Part shown: positions 1 to 12,766 of the stretch, one piece after another | How positions within the stretch are numbered: position 1 is the first letter of the stretch | Layout: every line of letters starts with the position of its first letter | Assembly (NCBI GenBank): GCA_963691655.1 | Contig: OY829326.1 | Location: 148,012,998 to 148,076,997, forward strand | Reading direction: 5' to 3' | Length of the DNA: 64,000 nt | DNA from: Toxonevra muliebris | Taxonomy: Eukaryota > Arthropoda > Insecta > Diptera > Pallopteridae | Made by a program: the position numbers and the translations under genes | The notes under the pieces: generated by a model | What the model was told of the DNA's origin: nothing | The model's input: only the letters and a program-made list of their open reading frames with translations | The model's database searches: none

Positions 1-79
1 GTCAGAGGGTAATTTTTTTAAAATGATTTTCAGTGGGAATTTGGGTCATTATCAAGGATGAGGAACCCGGATATATGGC
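1..79 (+). repeat. Fragment of the hAT-type repeat found at 11727-12425
   Basis: This stretch matches, in order and orientation, the part of the hAT MITE around 11844-11905 (shared blocks: GTCAGAGG, TCAGTGGGAAT, ATAAGGA-type and CCGGAT). The same segment appears inverted near 27845-27925. It stops abruptly where the LINE fragment begins, so only an internal piece is in the window. No coding potential is seen. Confidence 0.6.
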
Positions 80-918
80 ATATGAAGTTCGTTAATAAGG
101 TCAGGAGCCTTGGATTTATTATTAATTCATACTTTTCGTGTGATGATCAAATTAAATCTGTGGTGAGTAAAGCGTACGTGGTCCTGCGAAATCTTAGGAT
201 GGCTGCTGCATTTGTACCGCGTGAAACTAAACGTAAACTAGTGTAGCAACTACAAGTGCCTATAATTACCTACTCGGAAGTTGTTTATAGTAAAATTGAC
301 TCAACGTCTTCACACAAACTTCTCGTTGCATTTAACAATGCTGATCGCTACATATATGGCGTAAAAAAGTTCGAACATATCTCGGTTTATAGTAAGAAAA
401 TTCTTGGTCTTGATCTCTTCGGATATCTTGATGTCAGGAACTGTATCTTTTTGCATATGCTCACACAGAGCCCCAATTATTTGTATGAAAAGCTTCAATT
501 CTGTAAATCAAACAGAATTATAAACCTTCGGATCCATAGCCATAACTTTAGAAATTCAAGTAGGCTATTTTTTTGTTAGCGCTATCAGGTTATGGAATTC
601 ATTGCCATCTAATTTCAAAAACTTTAAGTATTTAGTTCTTCAACAGTTTTCCTAGTCTATTTCTCTCTCTCTCTCTTTTTTTTTTCTTCTTTTAATTACT
701 CTATTTCTTCATTTGTTTCTTTCCTTTAGACCACTTTTAACCCTCTTTAATTTTAAGCTTAATTTGTTATTAAATCCATAATTTTATTTGTCATTTACTT
801 TATATTAAGCAATTTGTTGTTACTAATTTTACTAAATATGTTGTTAGATTGTATTAATTTCCGCATGTTAAAGATCATGTCTTAGATGCGAATATTCTCT
901 AAATAAATAATAAAATAA
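80..918 (+). pseudogene. 3' end of a CR1/jockey-like non-LTR retrotransposon (reverse transcriptase C-terminus)
   Basis: Translation from about 80 reads as the thumb and C-terminal part of a LINE reverse transcriptase: a block with VRSLGFIINS, then AFNNADRYIYGV, then a tail with PNYLYEKL and RLWNSLPSNF. These are typical of CR1/jockey-clade polymerases just before the stop. The frame is broken twice: an in-frame TAG at 244-246, and a slip in the T-run near 570-575, after which VSAIRLWNSLP continues in another frame. Roughly 250 bp of AT-rich 3' UTR follow, ending in an A-rich AAATAAATAATAAAA-type tail near 900-918. The catalytic fingers and palm are absent, so this is a 5'-truncated dead copy. 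Confidence 0.75.
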
Positions 919-1522
919 TATCGAGTGAAGTTTCACTTGAATCAAGAATTTTTTTCTAAAATATCAAGTAAACTCTAGCTCGATTTAAGCAATGTTTTAT
1001 TATTTATTTTTTTGATAAACTAGAAAATTGTTGACTTGATATCAAGTCAATGTTGGCTGTAAGCCAAATCAGCCCTACATTGCATTGATATTCACTTAAA
1101 TTTAGTAAATTTTCCTCTGCGTGTACGTATTAAGAAAAATTTTACTTTGGATCCGTTTCGAAATTTCATAAAACTTGAACACCACAAGTAGGACATTGAA
1201 CACAATCAATAAATATGTTTTAAAAATTGGTTTCAATTTTTAATATTGAAAAACAAAAGTAAAAATTTATTTTAATTTTTATTCAGCAACAAAAAGAAAT
1301 AACTTCATAATTTTTATTCATTGAAGAATATAAATAAAAAATCAATCATGTAAATAATATCAGTTTGAAAAAATTACTGCTTGCTAAACTTCGACGAAAT
1401 AAATTAATTATAAAACTAATTAAATAAAAGAATATTTTTATCAACCTTTTTTGCAATCCCAATCAGTTTGTAAGTGTGATGATTTTTATTTAAATATTTT
1501 GAAAAATCCCAGAACTAAGTAA
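919..1522. other. AT-rich spacer without a gene
   Basis: Very AT-rich sequence with many stops in all frames. I see no domain, RNA gene or clear repeat boundary here. Confidence 0.5.
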
Positions 1523-1524
1523 TA

Positions 1525-2614
1525 AGGGTGAGATTGAAAAAATCTTAACACACGTTTTACCTAATAATTTTTTTCGGGTGTAAAATTTAAAAATTTCTTT
1601 GATCTAGTTTTCTTTGAAAAATATGTCAATTGTTATTTTTAATGACAAACATGGTGATTTATTGTGAGTTTGATTAAAATGAGTGAAGAAAAATAAGTAC
1701 GTCTTAAAATTATTAAAAATTTTCAGAAAAATCCAATTGGTCCGACAAAAAATTGGCCAAAGAATAGAAGGTCTGCCGTCAAACTGTTTCCAATTTTATT
1801 AAAAAGCTTCAGGAGAATTTGACCATCGATAGGAAACCTGGTTCGGAAAGAAAACAAGGACCACATGATATTGGGAAAGGCAAGAAAATAGAAAGCATGT
1901 TGAAAAGATCTCCAAACACTTCTGGTAGAAAAGCTGCCCGGTTAGCCCAGTGCTTTGACTATTTGGTGCGAAAAGTTAAAGCCAATCCGTGTTTGAAAAC
2001 ATACAAAACAGAAGCAGACAAAATTTCCTAAAAAATTCCTGGTATGGCAAGCCATATGCAGTTGCGGCAAAAGAAGCAAGTCATTTGTTACAGTGGGCTC
2101 TATAAATACCGAAATATACATCAAAGAATGTTTAAAAAAAGACTTCTTCCTTTCATAAGAGAGCACAATGTATCCACATATTTTTGACCCGATTTGGTAT
2201 CATGTCACTGCGGCAAGAAAGCTTTGGAGTGGTACCAAAGTAATAACATAGTTTTTGTACCTAGAGAGGCCAATCCTCCAAATTGTCCGAAGCTAAGATC
2301 AGTGGAGAGATATTGGGCTCTTGTGAAAAGAAACTTAGAGAGCACAAAAAAGGTGTCCAAAATATCAAAGATTTTAAAAGTAGATGGGCAAACTGTTCCA
2401 AAAAGGGGGCCTAAAACAACTATCAAATCTCTAATGGAGGCTTACCAAAAAAGGTCCACGAGTTCATAAATAGTGGTTAGAACTATAAAAGAGTTATTTT
2501 TCTGTAATTTGTAAAATATTATCAATTAAATAAAAAAAAAATTAAAACTCTAAGATCAACCGTTTAAAAATTTTTGAATTTTATATATGTTAAGTTTTTT
2601 TCGATCTCACTCCT
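1525..2614 (+). mobile_element. Degenerate DD37E mariner-like transposon with TA target duplication
   Basis: Inverted ends AGGGTGAGATTG at 1525 and its near-complement CGATCTCACTCCT at 2602-2614 are bordered by TA at 1523-1524 and 2615-2616, the target duplication of the IS630-Tc1-mariner superfamily. Between them lies a broken transposase gene on the plus strand. The residues between the second Asp and the Glu number 37, which fits the ITmD37E group known from mosquitoes and other Diptera. The element is about 1.09 kb and cannot be active. Confidence 0.8.
1727..2469 (+). pseudogene. Broken DD37E transposase
   Basis: An N-terminal helix-turn-helix region is recognisable (NWSDKKLAKE, stop, KVCRQTVSNFI), followed by PNTSGRKAARLAQC and KVKANP. 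A deletion near 2020 removes the segment that carries the first catalytic Asp (the DDETY block in relatives). Reading resumes in another frame with LVWQAICSCGK, then LLPFIREHNVS, then an in-frame TGA or TAG-type break before PDLVSCHCGKKALEWY (second Asp), NIVFVPREANPPNCPKL and SVERYWALVKR (Glu). So two of three catalytic positions survive, on fragments that no longer join. The closest relative in this window is the copy at 32440-33692. Confidence 0.75.
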
Positions 2615-2616
2615 TA

Positions 2617-5600
2617 TACATAAATTTCTTTAATTACTTTCTTGATCTTATTTTCTCGCGCAGAATTTCTAAAAAAAGAAAACAATTTGCGTAGTATGAA
2701 AAATTTATATTCGTAGTTCAATTTGAAATAAATTTTTAATACATTTTGTTTATTTACATGAACTGTGAAAAAACAAGTTCTAATTTATTTATTTTGATTA
2801 AAATTGACAAAAAAAAAAATTAAAAAATCATGCACTTTCATATGAAATAATGTAGAAATTCATTGATTCAATGAATGTTTCGTCGTTATAGAAATTTTTT
2901 TTATTAATTTTTTTACTTAAATTTTAATTATTTTTCCGTTTTTTACTGACCGCAAAAACCTGAGCTGTAACTATGGTGGTATGAAGCGAATTGCCTGAAG
3001 ATGAAGTTACAGCTTAAAAATGAAAATAAGTTCATTACTCATTGTAGATTGTGTTTCCATAGTATTATACTTCTAAAACCATCTAGTCAAATTACTAAAC
3101 TTTGGCATAATATTTAAATTTACATTGGAGCCTTCCCCTTTTCCACCGAAGTATCGTAGCTTTGAGGCTACTTCTTGCTACCCGGAAAGTGTTTGAAAGT
3201 TTCTTACTCTTCGATGCCATGGCACGGTCATTATTTTAAATACACAATCTCCCTGGGTGAAAAGGAGGTCAATCTCTTTATATTTAGAACAAACTCTTTA
3301 TATTGAAAACTTAAAAAAAAAAAAACAGCTGACATACTTCTTTGGAAATAACAACTCACAATGCAATTGTATATAACTGGAATCATCTTGCACATACTTA
3401 TGTCAAAAAGAAATGATTATTATTGACTTTTCTCGACACATTTTACATTGAAATCAACAATATTAACTAATACAAAAGTTTTACGTTCATAAAATACACA
3501 TACAACTTTCCAATAACAACCGCAACAATAAGGAAAAGTGACAGTCTTTCGTTTAGAAATGCTGATAAATCTGTAAGATTTGTTACTCTTTTCAACATTT
3601 TTGCTTTGTATTATTTTATTTTTTTTTTTGTGAAAAGTAACCCTTCAATATAATCAATTGTACAATAAAGAAAGAAGTAGAAGCGACCCTTTTCATCATC
3701 CTCATCCTGAGGCAGCATACAATAATTGACAATGAACTGTCAAAAGGTTGACACTCTTATTATTTCAAAACTAAATTTTTTTTTAGATTTGCTAACGTTT
3801 ACTTATAAATCAAAGCTACAAGGCTAATCAATTTCTTATATTTATTTTCTTATTTTCTTTTTTTTTTGTTATTTATCTTTAGAAAATACAATAAAAAAAT
3901 AGGAATTCTTGAGTTTATTCTTTTTAAAGATACAAAAAATTACAGCATTTACAAGTAAACCAAATTTTAAGCATGCTTTTAGGCTAATCCAAAATCATGC
4001 TGCTGTTTTACTGTAATTACAGTGCGTGTATAAGTGAGTAAGTGAGGGAGAGTGAGAGTGAGAGAAAGTGTAGAAAAATAATGAATCCCGTGGTGCAAAT
4101 GTGTAAATGATTGAAAAAGATTGAAACTTTTTGTATTGTATATGCATTTGGATGATTGGGTGACATATCGAACACTCCAGGTGGTCACACTCATTAGGGT
4201 AAATCAATATTATTTTCAATACAGTATTTAAGTGTGAAAGGAATGGAAGTAGAAAGAGAAAGCTAAAAACCTAAAGCATATGAAAGTAAATAAGGAATCC
4301 TACTGTTTTTTTTTTTACATACATTCGCTTTTACATATATACATACATAAATACACGTATAGATTAAAGTGAAAGTGTAAATTTTGGGGTAGGAAATTGA
4401 AAAACCGATTTAAAATTCTATGAAAATATTTCACACACAGCAGGTGGGTTAGGTAGTTAGCCTGAAAGCTAGAGAAATAGTTGGATAAATATCTCTCTAT
4501 ATAAGTAAGAAGTCTTTACATACATATGCAAATTTATTTGTTTGTATTAATTAAAAATTTAAAACTAACCAAGCAAAGAGACGCACAAATAACTTATATA
4601 AATTCTAAACTTACTTCAAAATATGTAAAGGACACACACGCTTAAAATTTTAAGTAAAACACGTATTTCAGGTTTGGCACACACGTGTACGCAAATACTC
4701 ATGTAAATATGTATATTCTCTATGCTGCTCACTCTCCCTTCAACAAGAAAGCATTTTCCATATGAGAAGATACACAATTTTTTTATATTTTCATTCCCAA
4801 GTTACATATTTATTTACTTACTTAAATATTAAACTAAAAATACTTAGCTCTTCTTCTTCTTCTATTCAAACAAACAAACCAAACAAAATAAACGTTTGAG
4901 TATTTGCTTAATTAATTATAAAATGTAAAATGTAAGAGCGAAGGATCAAAAGGATTTATTCAAGTGGACATGTTGGCACCTTTACGGAACAGAAATATTT
5001 TACCTATCTAGCTATTATTGGCAGCAAAAGAAGGTATATGCATGTTTATATGACTATGTGAGTGTGTGTGTGTTGATCATGAGCTCATATGAGCATAACA
5101 AATCCTTTTAATCACAATTCATTAATTTCTATATTTAGTTGTTTTTATACATACATACTCACATAGTAAGCTCATAAAGTAAAATTGATATGCTCAAAGG
5201 AGTTTTGGTGCTAGTGTATTGAAAATTTTAATTTGAAAATAGAAATTTGTTTAAATGACTTAATTTTAAGGTTATGCAAATATTTAGGTTATTTAGAGTT
5301 TCGTTTATATATTTTAATGTTACTAAATAATTTTCCTTACAAAGTATGTTAAATTTTTGGCATTTTATAATTAATTTATAAGCTCGAGGAGATTCACTGA
5401 TAGTTTTCTGTAATAATAATAAAGTTTGCCAGGGAATGGAAACTAAAAGAAATTTAATGACAATATTTCTCCACGAAATCAAAGGTTGACATTTTTGCCT
5501 ACTTTCGCTGATTCGATTTCTAGTCTATGCCTAGAAACCTTTTACCTAGATCAAAGAATTCTAAACTCAGCAATAGATAACAAAATTATGCGCAAATACC

Positions 5601-5729
5601 TACTCAGAATTTATTATTCTACTTATTTGAGCATAACATCCCTCTGGATAGTAAAGGGTTGCTACTATCTACTCATTCGAGAATGACAGCGCCATGCACA
5701 ATTTATACTTTTGTTTACAATATGCTGAT
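2617..5729. other. AT-rich intergenic region with microsatellites
   Basis: Roughly 3.1 kb with no convincing exon. It contains poly-T/A runs, CATA-type and GTGT-type microsatellites (for example near 4310-4360 and 5060-5070), a GAGAGTGAGA-type purine stretch near 4040-4070, and a TTC run near 4852-4862. Short open frames here lack any recognisable motif. Confidence 0.5.
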
Positions 5730-6160
5730 GACCTCGATAGTCTAGTGGATAGTGCACTAAACTTTCATCCAGAAGGTTGCGGGTTCGATTCCCGTCTTGC
5801 TCTGGTTGTTAATTCTCATAAACTTCTTATATTCACTATCGATATGAAGTGGATGAGAATTATTAGAATGTTCAAGTACACACCTTGGTTGGTAATGGCA
5901 AAACCCCCGAGCTGATAAAAAATTGCCACATAGCCGTTCGGAATCGGTGTTAAAATGTAGGTCCTACCATCGCCACTGTGGTCTAGTGGCAGAGTGCCAG
6001 ACTTTTGTTTCTGGAGACCCGAGTTCGATTCTCGGCTTGGGTATGTTTCTTATCTATATTTCTTTCTCTCTTCCTTTCTTTCTTTCTTGGGGCTTTGGTA
6101 CAATAGATCTTATAGGTCGCAGTGCCTGACTTTCGAGTCGTCCTTCCTTCAAATAATAAT
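5730..6160 (+). repeat. Dimeric tRNA-like SINE, copy 1
   Basis: Two tRNA-like units lie in tandem. Unit 1 has an A box TAGTCTAGTGG (5738-5748) and a B box GGTTCGATTCC (5782-5792); its anticodon-loop region CTTTCAT resembles a tRNA-Glu type. Unit 2 has an A box TGGTCTAGTGGC (5979-5990) and a B box with GTTCGATTC (about 6023-6031). An unrelated spacer of about 150 bp separates them, and a TTTCTTTCTCTC stretch and a tail ending AAATAATAAT follow. The acceptor arms do not pair properly, so these are pol III promoter-bearing SINE heads rather than tRNA genes. A near-identical copy is at 20305-20738. Confidence 0.75.
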
Positions 6161-6359
6161 TACAATATGCTAGTCCTTTGAAGATCAATGCCAACAAGAC
6201 ATTTTATAAATTACTTATTCAACCACGTCACGAATTCACCCGAAGTGTTTGGATCGATAAAGTTAACAGAAAATGTGAAGGTTTCTTAATCTATTGAATC
6301 CAAAAAACATCGTGGATTGGATGACTTCATTCTACTGTTGTTTTCATGGTAGAAACGGG

Positions 6360-6965
6360 AACGAGGAGTGACTTATAAATCGTCATCTTCGTCCATCGAG
6401 AGAACGCTCTACTACTTAATTGCCTAATGATTCCTGATGGAAAGAGTTATATTTACTTGATCTCAAGGCCAACTTTGTTGTTGTTGTCAATGATAGATCT
6501 GGTGTCGGTCAGTGTTATTTTGCATAGCCTAATTGCCTTCGCAGGATTACCAAAACCAGATATTGAGGAGTACATGTGATCACTAATCATGCTGTCAAAT
6601 TGCGCTATATAATTGACGAATAGCTGGTGGGAGTCGAAATGTTTTCTCAGGCCTTTTCCGAGATCTGGCGTAGAGTGGATATCTGGTCAATAGTTGACTT
6701 GTTGACAATTTGGTCTTTAACACAATACGGTCGATAGAACCTTGAATGTTTGTTGGCGCATATTGTGGGCAGAGTACTCTGAGGTTTGAATCACAGAGCA
6801 TGCTTTCATCCGACCATATTCTGTATAAGAGCTCGTGCATGCGTTTAGTTAGCTCTTCGCCTCCGGTCTTAAACCAATCAGCAAGCAGGCTATCTGCACC
6901 CTCAGCCTTATTGTTCTTTATCCAAACGATGGCTGTTAAAATCTCGTCGGGTGGTGGTAAGTCAA
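6360..6965 (-). pseudogene. Fragment of a LINE reverse transcriptase
   Basis: Read on the minus strand from about 6965 downward, the translation contains IVWIKNNKAEGAD, then LADWFKTGGEEL and HELLYRIWSDESM, then after frameshifts STIDQISTLRQI, FDSMISDHMYSSIS and GNPAKAIRLCKITL. This order (NNKAxGxD, E/DxLxxIWxxExxP, DQxxTLRQI, FDS) is that of the finger and palm domains of a non-LTR reverse transcriptase. A further scrap, MTIYKSLLVPVS near 6360-6420, looks like the later YKSxxxPVxLYG motif brought closer by an internal deletion. At least three frame breaks and several stops are present. The catalytic YxDD box is missing. The element ends cannot be placed. Confidence 0.6.
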
Positions 6966-7559
6966 AGTCGTCAGTGATGGAGTTTAAAAAAAAGCTGCTA
7001 GAGTGTTCACTTCATATTCTCATTATACCCTGGACATCTGTCACCAGATTTCTGTCTTTGTTCTTAGAGGATTACTTAAAAAAGAAAATTAATGGATCAG
7101 TAACCGGTTGTAACGCCGAGTACTAGGTTGAGTTCCCTGATTGCTGGAAATATTAAGCAGTTTGATTCAAATCTTTGGTAAGTAAACCAAAAAAGTCTGA
7201 CCATTTTATTATGTGAAGTTTACTTCCACCTAATTTCTGGTGCAGAAAGTAGTTACGTATTTTATTATTTCTAGTAGTATTGGAATGGAGTAGATAACTG
7301 TAGGCTTTGAAGTTTGTCTGCTATTAGAATTACTAATAGTAGCTTGAAGAAATTGTAATATCTACCTTCAGAAAAATTATTTTATTACCTTCCATACATA
7401 TCTTGGATGTGTTGTTCTGGATAATTGAGAAACGATAGTGTGGAAATTGACCAACAAACTACAATTTCAACATGGAGTCCGGAACCTTTATTAGCATAAG
7501 CTCTGGGGCGATTGTGAGTTAGACCAACGATTTTGTGGATTCTATTCATAAAAGAAAAT

Positions 7560-7860
7560 GGTCCTGCAGAATTGTAAAGGTGAGACAACCAACAGGAAAT
7601 CAAAAGAATTTCATCTCAAATTAAGAACGAAGGACCTGAGATTACTGGTTGGTGTCATCAGGGGCCATAATACATATGGTTAGCATATGACCAACATGGC
7701 CGTCATCACCGATCCAACCTGCCGATTTTGTCTTGAGGACAACGATACTACTGAGCATTATCTCTGTAGCTGTCCGGCTTTCGTAAGAACAAGTTTAAGG
7801 CTGTTGGGTAGTGATGTCTTGTCATACTTTTCCTCTTCCTGAGCTTCTAAAATTTATCAG
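7560..7860 (+). pseudogene. C-terminal zinc-knuckle fragment of an RNase H-bearing LINE
   Basis: The plus-strand frame gives LRTKDLRLLVGVIRGHN and then CRFCLEDNDTTEHYLCSCPA, the Cys-x2-Cys-His-Cys tail found at the C-terminus of I, Loa, R1 and jockey-type polymerases. A stop interrupts the frame near 7682. The upstream stretch 7390-7560 may contain RNase H remains, but I could not read a continuous motif there. It is probably part of a different insertion from the minus-strand fragment at 6360-6965, because the strand differs. Confidence 0.6.
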
Positions 7861-8259
7861 TGAAACAAATAAATTCGAGGTTGAGAGACCATATTTCTAT
7901 TTTCTATCTTTAACTTTTTTATACTGGTTCTATCCTGAGAATAGTATAATTGTTTTTGAGACTGAGTGTTTTGATTTTCATGTTCAGCTCACCATTAATT
8001 CTAAACACTAAATATGGTATATATTTACATTTATAAATTTTTCCATTTATTGTCAATTTAAGGCGTTGTTATAAAGAAACTAGAATACGACAGACTAATA
8101 TTTAACTTTTATATCTTGCAAGGGGTGGGTTGCAAATAGACCCCCTCATAGGATTTATTGCTTTTTTCGTTCTTCTCTATCAGCATATGCTGTATTTACT
8201 TGAATTCTTGAATCATCCTGTAGATGTCTTTTCGCTTTTTTATATGATTCCAGATCTAA

Positions 8260-8440
8260 TTTTTTAATCTGGTTCTTAATCTTATTTTTGGTTTCAGTTT
8301 TAGTCAGAATTTCGGTCTAATTTTTTTGGGCCACTATTGTTTTAAATTTTGCTCTGCATTTTGATTGGCCGTTTTGGTCGGACATTTCATCTAAAATTAG
8401 GCCTAAATTTGGTCTGGTTTTGAGTTATTTCTAAAGCTCT
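8260..8440 (+). repeat. Small cluster of a degenerate 12-bp TTTTGGTCTGAA-type repeat
   Basis: Recurrent TTTTGGTCT, TTTCGGTCT and TTTGGTCTGG words spaced about 10-14 bp apart. It is the same motif as the much longer arrays at 17030-18300 and 54150-54830, but more decayed. Confidence 0.5.
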
Positions 8441-11390
8441 CTATGGATCCGCTTATAACTGTATATAAGTATTGCAGCCCGATTATTGTTTAGGGATTAA
8501 AATTATTTGCTTTTTAAAACCCCCTTCTTGCTCTGATAATCGCGATTCATGTGTCAAGAAACACTGATATCTGAGTTGAAATCCGCTCTCGGCAGCCGCC
8601 AGGTATGTGAACCAATGGTTCATGACATTACGATGCAGATAGATAAGTCATACCCTGCAGAAAGATAATAACGCAAATTGCCGTCAAGCTCTGATCTGGA
8701 ACTGGAACTGGAAGATCATATGAAAAAGAACATTCCAAAAAAATGGCGCCTACAGAAAGATATGGATGAAGGGGAGGGTAGTGGAAGCTTGCTGTTAAAA
8801 AACTATGAAAACTTTATTTTAAGAGATCGATTCATTTTTACCACGTTTATATCGACTCGCTTTCAATGGTGTCTGTCTGTCTGTCTGTCAGTCTGTTCGG
8901 TACAAATTTTGCAATCGATTTTAAACTAACTTCCCGATGAGCTAGAGACTTGAAACTTTAAATATAGTTCAGAACTGGAAGACAATGCAATATGAAGTAT
9001 CTAAAATAGACATAAATATAATAATATTTAAAATATTAGCATCGGAAGTTTCTCCATTTTTTTCATAGAGCAAAGCATTGAATTCATCGTTGTTAAAATC
9101 ATTGCTTTAGCGGGAGTAGAAGATATGTATATGCGTATACATACACAAATTCAAAGACAAATGAGAGAGAGCACAAAAACAAACAATAACGAACTTTTCT
9201 TTTCGTTTTGTTCCGCTTGCAAAGAGTATAGATTGTAGAGAGATCGCAATTTGCTCTTGCTGGAATCGAAACAAAAAATCGTAGAAACAGCAGCGAGGTA
9301 CAATACCGATGGTGTGACAGCGACGGTTGACAACACATCCAGCAGACAAAAATGTATGAATGGATGAGTTTGACTTGTTTGATGAAATAAATATTTAACA
9401 TTTCTTTTAGGTTAGGAGAAATTATTTTATACTTTTTAGTCCATTTTAAAAACGTGGTATATTAAAAATATTTTTTATTTAAATTATTTTTTTTATTTCA
9501 CTTTAGAAAAAGACGAACTGTCTGAAAGTTCTCGGATAGAGTCTCGAGTTACTAGTGGCGACAAGCATATTACAAGCAATTGTCAAATCGGTCAACGTCT
9601 TCATCTTGTACAGGATTGCTAAAACTTTTAAAATTTGATCAAATCTGCGGAAAATACAGAGTCAATACTAAGGTAGAAAACGATATACATAATATTTTCA
9701 GATCACTTTGACAAACTAAAACCGATTTTTGTATTTGGCTCCCTTATGAGAAAATTTATTGTGAGAAAACTAATAATTGCGTTAGGGGTGCTGTCCACTT
9801 TGTTCCACCTACAACCACTTTGTGATTGTCTTTCTTCCTAAGTAACGAAGTTGTGTTGCCATTAGACCTTCACAGTGGCATGTGCTCTGTAATTTTTGAA
9901 ATAACTCTGCTCCAAAAATTTTATTTTATTTTATTTTAAACGAAAAATTATATATTTTTTTATTAAAAACATTTGTAGTGAAAAAATTAAGACATTTCAC
10001 CAATTTATAATGCATATCTTGGTGTAACTTTATTACACTAGAGTGAGATAAAAGTTGAAAAGTAAAAATCTGCTAGTAATTTAAAATCTGTTGCCATTTA
10101 GAATTGCGCAGCAATTTGTTGATAATAAAGTTAAATGAATAGAAGAGCATGAGTGAAAAACACAATCAAATGATTTCCCATACACAGTGCTGTTTGACAG
10201 CGGAAGTGCAACTCAATAAACGTGTACAAACACATGAATATGCACATGCACACATACCACATACACTACGCACATGCATATAACATGATAAACAAGCGTG
10301 TTGCATACAATTTTACAAAGGATATGCATAAATTAACGTTAAAAGCAAAGGCACTTATGTTGTTACAACAACAAGAACAACAATAAAAACATGCAATAAA
10401 ATAGCAATAGTGAGCAGCAGAACAGCAACAGGCAGCACCAGTACCTTTCAATGTTCTCTCTCTCTCTCTCTCCCCCTATTTCTTTCTTGTTTTCCGCACA
10501 CAACCAACAAACATTATTATGACCTGTTTTCCGGTTTGATTACGTTGGGAAAATTAAATTTTGTTGATAATGTTGTGTTGCTGTAACCTTTGTTTATGCC
10601 TTTGCTTTGTCTGTTTGACAATTTTTGCAAATAGCTAACAAAAACAACCACAATAAACACTCTCTATGCATTTGCATTTAATGCAATTTATTTTCTAATA
10701 CACCTTTAAAGAAACTAATTGTATTTTTCAATTTAAAACAGTGGAATAATCAAACCAAATGCAGCAGCAGCCACACATTTTAGAGGAAAAGCGTGTATGA
10801 GAGAGAGGGAGTATGTATGTATGCATGCGACAGGACGACAGAGTAGGCATCAATAATAAACCAAAGCATTGATGCAATGAAAAAGTAAAGTGAGAAAAAA
10901 AACTAAATGAAAATTTTCAATAAAAATCAATTTGCATGTAAGTGTATGCAGTATATACACTCCCACATGCACACGCACACATCCAACACATACATACATA
11001 GGCACAAATGCGCGTTGCACAAAGGACATTTCAATCAAAAAAATAACAAGGCAAAAAAAAAAAACAAAACACACACAAAAACACCTACTACAACTACACC
11101 TAAGTTACAACAACAACAAAACTAGCAGCAGCAATATCACTTGTTATTGCTATCACTGTAATGCCAAACAACATATAAAGCACCAACAACAATTTGCTTA
11201 CAACATACAGTGCAATGTTGTAAGCGAATGGAGATGTTTAATTAAATTTCTGAAATTAAAATGTTTTGTTTATATAAATTGAAAAATCTCATAAAATAAT
11301 AACATTTTCGTAAAAAATCACATACAAACAAAGGCATGCACCTATATCTACCAACACCAAGAGATACATACATACATATGTGTATCTTAA
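8441..11390. other. Intergenic region rich in simple repeats
   Basis: No gene seen. Contents include a (CTGT)n run at about 8873-8893, a (CT)n run at 10454-10472, CACA/CATA-rich DNA near 10200-10280 and 10955-11010, GAGA near 10800-10810, and CAA/CAG-type stretches near 10360-10440 and 11100-11135. Several frames stay open across these only because the repeats lack stops. Confidence 0.5.
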
Positions 11391-11726
11391 TACGAGGGGT
11401 CTAAAAAAAAGTTCGCTAAGTTGGTGCTATTTTATTAGTTTTTGAAAAAATCCAAAATTGAAAGATGATAAAAATGGAGGCGAAACGAGAGAAAGTAAAA
11501 TTGCTAATGTAAAGTCGGCTGGAATCCTACGCATTTTGATATCAAGTTACAAGCCAGTGCATATTTTCTACGAACGCCACAATGCATTAAGAGTGAATGT
11601 GCCATTCCTCGTGACTGTTTCCAAGGGGCTCCGAAGATTCCAGAGCGCATATTTTTCTTTGGGGGACGACCCCCATGAAGTCCGCTAGAAATCTTCGAAC
11701 GACGATATAAATGTACCCTGGGGGAC

Positions 11727-12425
11727 CAGGGCCGTAGCCAGGATTTTTTTTCGGGGGGGTTTTCATTCGAGAAAATTGACATTGACTTGCAATTATTGAT
11801 GATGAGCCCGACCTCAAAACAATTACCAAAAATACTAAAAATAGTCAGAGGCTCATTTTTTTCAATTGATTATCAGTGGGAATTCGGGCCATGATAAGGA
11901 ATCCGGATGAGGTTGGCTTATATTCCCGAAATTCGTGCAGTTACTGCATTGAAAGAGGTCTTCCGAGTCGGGGTGCTCTGAGCAATAATGGGTTAAAGAA
12001 TTAATTACATTTTAAGATTGTTCCCTAGAACTTTGGAGCTGATCTACTACTACTGCCCTACATGGGCTTTGCGAATAAAATGGTTCCTAGTGTTTGTGAA
12101 TGAATTTTTTATACTGAACACGAATCTGAGTTTAAAAATTTCCCATCACGCCACGTTTTAGAAAAAATGGGATGGAAAACCCTAAAATGGCATTTTTTTA
12201 AATTGGAGAGCTGAACACTGGCTTTCTACAAACTTCGAAATTCATGCTGAATCATGCCCTTCCAAATGAGCCCTAAACCCGAAAATGTAAATCAAAAACA
12301 GTTACTGACCTAGAAAAACTATAAATGCAAAATTGCTCAACATCACCTTCTCTTTTTGTATCCAAAGTCAAACCTCATGTCAAAGAGGGTCAGAACCCCC
12401 AAAATCCCCCCTAAATACGGCCTTG
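11727..12425 (+). mobile_element. hAT-type MITE with 8-bp target duplication
   Basis: It starts CAGGGCCGTAGCC at 11727 and ends with a complement-like GGCCTTG at 12425. Exact 8-bp direct repeats TGGGGGAC flank it at 11719-11726 and 12426-12433. An 8-bp duplication with CAGGG-type ends is characteristic of hAT elements. It is 699 bp with no transposase frame, so it is non-autonomous. A second copy, inverted and missing one end, lies at 27343-27985, and a scrap sits at 1-79. Confidence 0.85.
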
Positions 12426-12766
12426 TGGGGGACTAAAAAGCAGAAGAATTCGGTATGGCATTTAAATAAATATTAGAAAATCATCTGAGATACACGAAAA
12501 TATCTTGCCGATGAGTTTCACGAAATTTGAATGATAGTCAACAAGAGACACACATTAATTTTGCACGTTATTTTCTTACAAAATTTTAAAACAGAGGGTC
12601 TGGTACCTTTAATAATATGAGAACAAGGGTCGAAGCTTGGTCCTTAAAGTTCAACCCGAAAACCAAACAGAAGAAAATTTACTTTGTAAAGTAAGACAAC
12701 AAGAGTCATCGAGTCAAAAGGCACCTTATTTCTCGGAGTTGCATAGCACCGTCCCATTTCTGGTTA

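Noticed and set aside
5730..5805. Canonical tRNA-Glu gene
   Set aside because: A and B boxes and a TTC-containing loop are present, but acceptor and anticodon stems do not pair, and the unit is part of a repeated dimer.
9099..9401. Three overlapping minus-strand frames of 61-100 codons
   Set aside because: All three frames are open across a low-stop stretch; none shows a motif or a preferred start.
10932..11282. 116-codon frame rich in His, Thr and Asn
   Set aside because: It spans CACA, CATA and CAA microsatellites; no domain and no codon structure beyond the repeats.
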